From an uncultured Flavobacteriaceae bacterium (GTDB lineage: Bacteria; Bacteroidota; Bacteroidia; Flavobacteriales; Flavobacteriaceae): a stretch of 64,000 nt of DNA. This document shows positions 60,258-64,000 of this stretch, piece after piece; within the stretch, counting starts at the first letter, position 1; the number at the start of each line of letters is the position of its first letter. The position numbers and the translations under genes are program-made. The notes below the pieces were generated by a model. The model worked only from the letters and a program-made list of their open reading frames with translations. It was not told the DNA's origin and did no database searches. The stretch covers positions 1 to 64,000 of the forward strand of contig CALIJE010000042.1 of assembly GCA_938017825.1 (NCBI GenBank), written 5' to 3'.

Positions 60258-60803
60258 TTACTTTAAATCTATTTGTACGTTCTCTTTTTTCAAACCGCTG
60301 ATATAAGCTTCTACTTTGAAATTGTTTTCGTCAAATTGGGTATCACGTTTGAAAGCGGCCTCTTTTCGATACTTACTTCTAGCAAAACGACGTACACCCT
60401 GTTCATCTTGAATCAATAAACCTGGCACGGCGGTACCTTTACCGTTTTCGTCTTTCGCGACCATAGTTAAGTAAGAGGAGTTGCAATGTCTTTTTTTACC
60501 TGTCGTTACATTTTGAGATTCAACGCGAACGCCTACAACCATTGAAGTACGCCCGGTATAATTTATAGATGCTTTCAAGGTTAGTAATTCACCTACTTCA
60601 ACGGGATGTAAAAAATCGACCCGGTTCACGGAGGCGGTGACGCAATAGCACTGAGAATGCTTAGAGGCACAAGCGAATGCAATCTGATCCATTAGACTCA
60701 AGATATGTCCGCCATGAATCTTACCACCGAAATTGGAATGGGAGGGAAGCATCAACTCCGTAATGGAAAGTCTTGATTCTCGGGCGGTTTTAAAATGTTC
60801 CAT
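60258..60803 (-). CDS. Acyl-CoA thioesterase (hotdog fold)
   Basis: A 181-residue hotdog-fold thioesterase of the YciA/BACH type. Landmarks: SNFGGKIHGGHILSLMDQIA, with the HGG and Asp catalytic elements near residues 31-42, then SVNRVDFLHPVEVGELLTLKA and SMVVGVRVESQNV. It hydrolyses acyl-CoAs, and the physiological acyl chain is unknown. It ends 47 bases before gnd and begins one base after the rmuC stop, so it is coupled to rmuC. Confidence 0.92.
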   Translation of the reverse strand: MEHFKTARESRLSITELMLPSHSNFGGKIHGGHILSLMDQIAFACASKHSQCYCVTASVNRVDFLHPVEVGELLTLKASINYTGRTSMVVGVRVESQNVTTGKKRHCNSSYLTMVAKDENGKGTAVPGLLIQDEQGVRRFARSKYRKEAAFKRDTQFDENNFKVEAYISGLKKENVQIDLK

Positions 60804-60804
60804 A

Positions 60805-62151
60805 TTAAAGGTTTAAGCGTGGTTCCTCTTCAAAATCATCTTCCTGAGCTCGTTTTAAAATGGGTTCAGGAATAGACTTTTTCGCTTTAGCGCCCATTTT
60901 CTTTAACTTTTCAATACTGGTTATGATGTTGCCTCTGCCTTCGACCAATTTATTCATAGCCCCTTTGTATTCGATTTTGGCATCGTCCATTTTTTTACCA
61001 ACTTTTGTTAGGTCCGAAACAAACCCCTCGAATTTATCATAGAGCGCACCGGCCTGCCTAGCGATTTCAATGGCATTCCGTTGTTGTTTTTCATTATTCC
61101 ACATACTATCGATGGTACGTAAGGTTGCCAGAAGTGTAGAAGGCGTTACAATAACTATGTTTTGTTCGAATGCTTTGTTATACAATGAGTTGTCGTTATT
61201 GACAGCTATTGCAAATGCAGGTTCTATGGGTACGAACATCAAAACAAAATCGGGGCTTTCCATTTCGTAGAGGTCCTCATATTTTTTTGCGGATAATTGA
61301 TCCACATGTTTTCTAAGTGATGAAATATGATCTTTCAGATATTTTTCTTTTAACTCCTCCTCGGAATTTATAAAGCGTTCGTAATCGGTTAGGGAAACTT
61401 TTGAATCAACAATCATTTTCTTCCCATCGGGAAGGTTAATGATGACATCGGGTAGCACCCTTGAACCATCTTCCAAGGTAAAACTCTGCTGCACTGAATA
61501 TTCACGATCTTTCTCCAAACCAGACTTTTCTAAAACCCGCTCGAGCACTAATTCGCCCCAATTGCCTTGCATTTTACTATCACCTTTGAGCGCTTTTGTT
61601 AGGTTCTCGGCTTCTTGGGTAATCTTAAGATTTTGTGTTTGAAGGTTCAATAATTGTTCTTTCAATGCTGAATGAATACTGATGTTTTCCTTTTGACTTT
61701 CCTCGACCTTTTTTTCGAACAATTGAATCTTTTCATTTAGTGGAGTAAGGATATCCTTGATGTTTTTTTCATTCCGCTCGGTAAACTTCAAACTTTTTTC
61801 CTCTAGTATTTTATTGGCAAGGTTTTCAAATTCCTTAGTGAATTTTTCTTGGAGCTTTTCTACTTCCTGTTGTTGTTCTCGATTCTTCAATTGCAAATTT
61901 TCCATATCGGCCTCATATCGTACTAGTTGATTGCCGAGAGCCTCTTTTTCGCGTTGCATATGCGTTTTGTGTTCCTCTACATCCATGAGTTTCGTCTCCA
62001 TGTTCGCAAGATTTTGACGCAATTGTAGTGCTCTTTCCTCCAAGGCGATTTGGCTCGATTTTGTTTTGAGGTTCTGAATATAAATACCCAGAAAATAGCC
62101 CAGCGCCAGGCAGACCAAACCGACTAAAAGATAAATAAGGTACGCGTTCAT
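60805..62151 (-). CDS. rmuC: RmuC family DNA recombination protein
   Basis: A 448-residue protein: one N-terminal membrane segment (about 4-24), a long coiled coil (about 28-190) and the RmuC nuclease-like domain (about 190-390), with MQGNWGELVLERVLEKSG, VLPDVIINLPDGKKMIVDSKVSL and VIVTPSTLLATLRTI. RmuC limits DNA inversions at short repeats in E. coli and is an endonuclease-like protein of the PD-(D/E)XK group. The catalytic Asp and Lys are in LPDVIIN and VDSKV. It has its own promoter (62172-62200) and is the first gene of a run with the thioesterase, gnd and GIY-YIG. Confidence 0.93.
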   Translation of the reverse strand: MNAYLIYLLVGLVCLALGYFLGIYIQNLKTKSSQIALEERALQLRQNLANMETKLMDVEEHKTHMQREKEALGNQLVRYEADMENLQLKNREQQQEVEKLQEKFTKEFENLANKILEEKSLKFTERNEKNIKDILTPLNEKIQLFEKKVEESQKENISIHSALKEQLLNLQTQNLKITQEAENLTKALKGDSKMQGNWGELVLERVLEKSGLEKDREYSVQQSFTLEDGSRVLPDVIINLPDGKKMIVDSKVSLTDYERFINSEEELKEKYLKDHISSLRKHVDQLSAKKYEDLYEMESPDFVLMFVPIEPAFAIAVNNDNSLYNKAFEQNIVIVTPSTLLATLRTIDSMWNNEKQQRNAIEIARQAGALYDKFEGFVSDLTKVGKKMDDAKIEYKGAMNKLVEGRGNIITSIEKLKKMGAKAKKSIPEPILKRAQEDDFEEEPRLNL

Positions 62152-62171
62152 TTTTTTACTAAAGTATGAAG

Positions 62172-62200
62172 TAAAGATACAAGATTGCCTTCGAAAACAA
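62172..62200 (-). promoter_or_regulatory. Promoter of the rmuC operon
   Basis: On the minus strand: TTG at 62198-62200, an 18-bp spacer, and TATCTTTA at 62172-62179 (one base off TAnnTTTG). It lies 20 bases upstream of the rmuC ATG. Confidence 0.5.
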
Positions 62201-62226
62201 TCAAGTTGTTTTTAGATTTAGAACTG

Positions 62227-62985
62227 CTATTTCCTAATCCGAAATGATTTTGTTTCTGAATTAAAAACTACGGTATCTTCGGGGAACAATGTCTCAAAAG
62301 CTTGGCTATTAATTAGGGCTTCAGGGGTGCCAAAAGGGTTGTTTTTACCATCTAACAATAACATCTTGTCACAGAGCTGCATGGCCATTTCTATTTCATG
62401 ACTTGTAAACAGAATAGTTTTTTTGGTTTCATGTGCGATTCTACGTAGTAGTTTTAGTAAGTGTACTTTATGGTAAAGATCTAAGTGGGTCGTTGGTTCA
62501 TCCATGAGAATGATAGGAGTATCCTGTGCCAAGGCACGGGCGATCAAAACCCGTTGCATTTGACCATCGCTTAGTTCATAGCAGGGTTTGTGCCGAAGGT
62601 CTTCCAATTCTAAAATTTGAATGGCTTCCCCGATTTTTTCCTCATCCAAGTGCGACAGGCTGCCTATCCAATTGGTATACGGTTGTCTTCCTAAGGTAAC
62701 CAATTCCCAAACGGTCATATTTCTGGATGGAATCGCTTCGGTAAGAACCATGCTAATTTGAGAAGCGAGCGTGTTCGATTTAAGTTGAGCCAGTGCCTTC
62801 CCATTAATTAGTATGTGACCCGATAACTGCGGTTGTACTTTTCCTAGTGTTCTGAGCAGGGTAGATTTACCAACGCCATTGATCCCTACAATAGACATCA
62901 GCTCGCCTTCAGTAAGGTTAAAATTGATTGCTTTGACAACAATCTGAGTTTTATAACCGATTGATAATTCGGAAACGGTGAGCAT
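62227..62985 (-). CDS. FecE-type ABC transporter ATP-binding protein
   Basis: A 252-residue ATPase of an iron-siderophore, haem or cobalamin importer. Walker A GINGVGKSTLL (about 34-44), signature SDGQMQRVLIARAL, Walker B IILMDEPTTHLD and the H-loop LFTSHEIEMAM are all present. The ORF opens with a TTG at 63042; I use the ATG at 62985, which gives the canonical N-terminus (MLTVSELSIGYKTQIVVK) and places the start 20 bases after the permease stop. It works with the FecCD permease directly upstream; the siderophore or metal complex is not readable. Confidence 0.93.
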   Translation of the reverse strand: MLTVSELSIGYKTQIVVKAINFNLTEGELMSIVGINGVGKSTLLRTLGKVQPQLSGHILINGKALAQLKSNTLASQISMVLTEAIPSRNMTVWELVTLGRQPYTNWIGSLSHLDEEKIGEAIQILELEDLRHKPCYELSDGQMQRVLIARALAQDTPIILMDEPTTHLDLYHKVHLLKLLRRIAHETKKTILFTSHEIEMAMQLCDKMLLLDGKNNPFGTPEALINSQAFETLFPEDTVVFNSETKSFRIRK

Positions 62986-63005
62986 AGTTTGTAAAGGGTC
63001 GTTTT

Positions 63006-64000
63006 TCAAAATAGCATTCTTTTTTTTCGGATCAATAGCCAAATAACAACCGGAGCGCCCAGAATGCTTGTAATTGCATTTATGGGCAATACACTAGAGG
63101 AACCTGGTAATTGAGCCACAATATCGCATAGCAACATTAATATTGCTCCATATAAAAGTACCGCTGGGACCAAAACCCTGTGGTCCGTGGTTCGAAACAA
63201 TTGTCGAGTGAGATGTGGTACCGCGAGCCCCACAAAAGCAATAGGACCCGCAAAGGCAGTCACGGAACCAGCCAATAGACCTGTAGCTATAATAATGATA
63301 TAGCGCGATTTCTTGAGGTTAACGCCCAAACTTCGAGCATAATTCTCTCCTAATAAATAAGCATTCAAGGACTTAATCGATAATACACTTAAGATGATTC
63401 CCAATATAATAATGCCCGATAACAAAAGTAATTGTGCCCATGACAGGTTGCCTAGACTGCCAAAAGACCAATAGATATATTGTTGCAGTTTTTCAGCATT
63501 GGTGAAATAGGAGAGGACGCTTACTACTGCACCGGTAATGCTCCCGAACATGAGACCGATGATGAGGAGGGCCATGGTGTCCTTTATCTTGGAAGCCACA
63601 ATCATCACGGCCATTAAGACTAAAAAGCTGCCCAAACTTGCTGCTAGCGCTAAGGATACGTCATTTACCAATCCGAATGAGGTCAATCCAGTGAAGACCG
63701 TAGCACCCATAATCAGTATGGCGGCACCAAGACTGGCCCCTGAACTAATACCTAACACAAATGGTCCTGCCAAGGGGTTTCGAAAAAGGGTCTGCATTAA
63801 GAGCCCGCTCAAGGCAAGTCCACCTCCAACGAGAATTGCCGTAAACGCTTTTGGTATTCTATAATTCCAAATGATATAATCCCATGAAGAATTTTCGAGT
63901 TTGGCACCAAAAATGGCATTCAGGGTTTCTTTGAAAGGAATGGAAACCGAACCAAAACTTAAATTGAGTCCAAAACACAGCACCAGTGCAACAAAGAGGA
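63006..64000 (-). CDS. FecCD family ABC importer permease, incomplete at window edge
   Basis: At least 331 residues of the membrane part of a siderophore, haem or cobalamin importer. The frame is open to base 64000, so the true start is beyond the window; the GTG at 63983 is internal to the first helix. Typical features: SLGSVSIPFKE-like N-terminus, YRIPKAFTAILVGGGLALSGLLMQTLFRNPLAGPFVLGISSGA (landmark stretch around the conserved RNPLA motif), VGLAVPHLTRQLF and the final hydrophobic LLIRKK end. It forms about ten membrane helices as a dimer with the ATPase encoded next. Confidence 0.93.
   Translation of the reverse strand, partial: LFVALVLCFGLNLSFGSVSIPFKETLNAIFGAKLENSSWDYIIWNYRIPKAFTAILVGGGLALSGLLMQTLFRNPLAGPFVLGISSGASLGAAILIMGATVFTGLTSFGLVNDVSLALAASLGSFLVLMAVMIVASKIKDTMALLIIGLMFGSITGAVVSVLSYFTNAEKLQQYIYWSFGSLGNLSWAQLLLLSGIIILGIILSVLSIKSLNAYLLGENYARSLGVNLKKSRYIIIIATGLLAGSVTAFAGPIAFVGLAVPHLTRQLFRTTDHRVLVPAVLLYGAILMLLCDIVAQLPGSSSVLPINAITSILGAPVVIWLLIRKKRMLF

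Noticed and set aside
1..64000. Mobile element, prophage, integron, CRISPR array or defence island
   Set aside because: No transposase, integrase, phage gene, Cas gene or regularly spaced repeats were seen; gene content and order look like stable core chromosome.

Overview
The window is a gene-dense stretch of a chromosome from a member of the family Flavobacteriaceae (Bacteroidota), probably a marine heterotroph. The evidence is: intergenic promoters of the TTTG / TAnnTTTG type used by the Bacteroidota sigma factor; a secreted protein ending in a type IX secretion (T9SS) sorting domain; many lipoproteins with a Bacteroidota-style lipobox; a CarB of only 950 residues; a large single-chain PurL; type B ribosomal protein L31; and ECF sigma operons with family-specific partner genes. 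I found no rRNA, tRNA, insertion sequence, prophage, integron or CRISPR array. No gene-free gap exceeds 300 bases; the longest are 24575-24828 and 34108-34320.

Layout. 14-3332: a CDP-alcohol phosphatidyltransferase, an MFS transporter and a DUF4287/YdeI pair. 3431-6823: a very large lipoprotein joining ThuA, a PQQ-type sugar dehydrogenase propeller, a PKD domain and cytochrome c. 6912-15635: a minus-strand run of PLP decarboxylase, propeller plus two NTF2-like domains, MFS transporter, M28 peptidase, M1 peptidase and VWA lipoprotein, which looks like peptide breakdown joined to amino-acid use. 16605-22554: a fatty-acid beta-oxidation operon (MarR regulator, FadN-type hydratase/dehydrogenase, thiolase, acyl-CoA dehydrogenase) led by a 28-bp perfect palindrome at its promoter. 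22656-24574: acyl-CoA synthetase followed by an unlisted 41-residue membrane protein. 24829-27420: a T9SS-secreted protein. 27477-34107: purL, an M20 amidohydrolase and an RsmB-type RNA methyltransferase. 34321-38735: five consecutive lipoprotein genes (sulfatase, YHYH protein, MORN-type protein, SCO, BNR-repeat protein) forming one operon. 38780-45982: a small secreted protein, an ECF sigma operon, and an envelope-type operon (DUF4199, GT2, phosphohexomutase, MsbA-like ABC transporter). 46085-54015: housekeeping genes, including L31, a GlmU-like protein, mtaB, a lytic transglycosylase and rpmH (L34). 54016-64000: carB, two surface or secreted proteins, an rmuC-thioesterase-gnd-GIY-YIG operon, and a FecCD/FecE iron transporter whose permease runs off the window.

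Most genes are ordinary core genes of this family. The items most worth a second look are the palindrome controlling the fad operon, the five-lipoprotein sulfatase/SCO/YHYH operon, the metal-ligand changes in the M28 and M20 hydrolases, and the propeller plus duplicated NTF2-like fusion.
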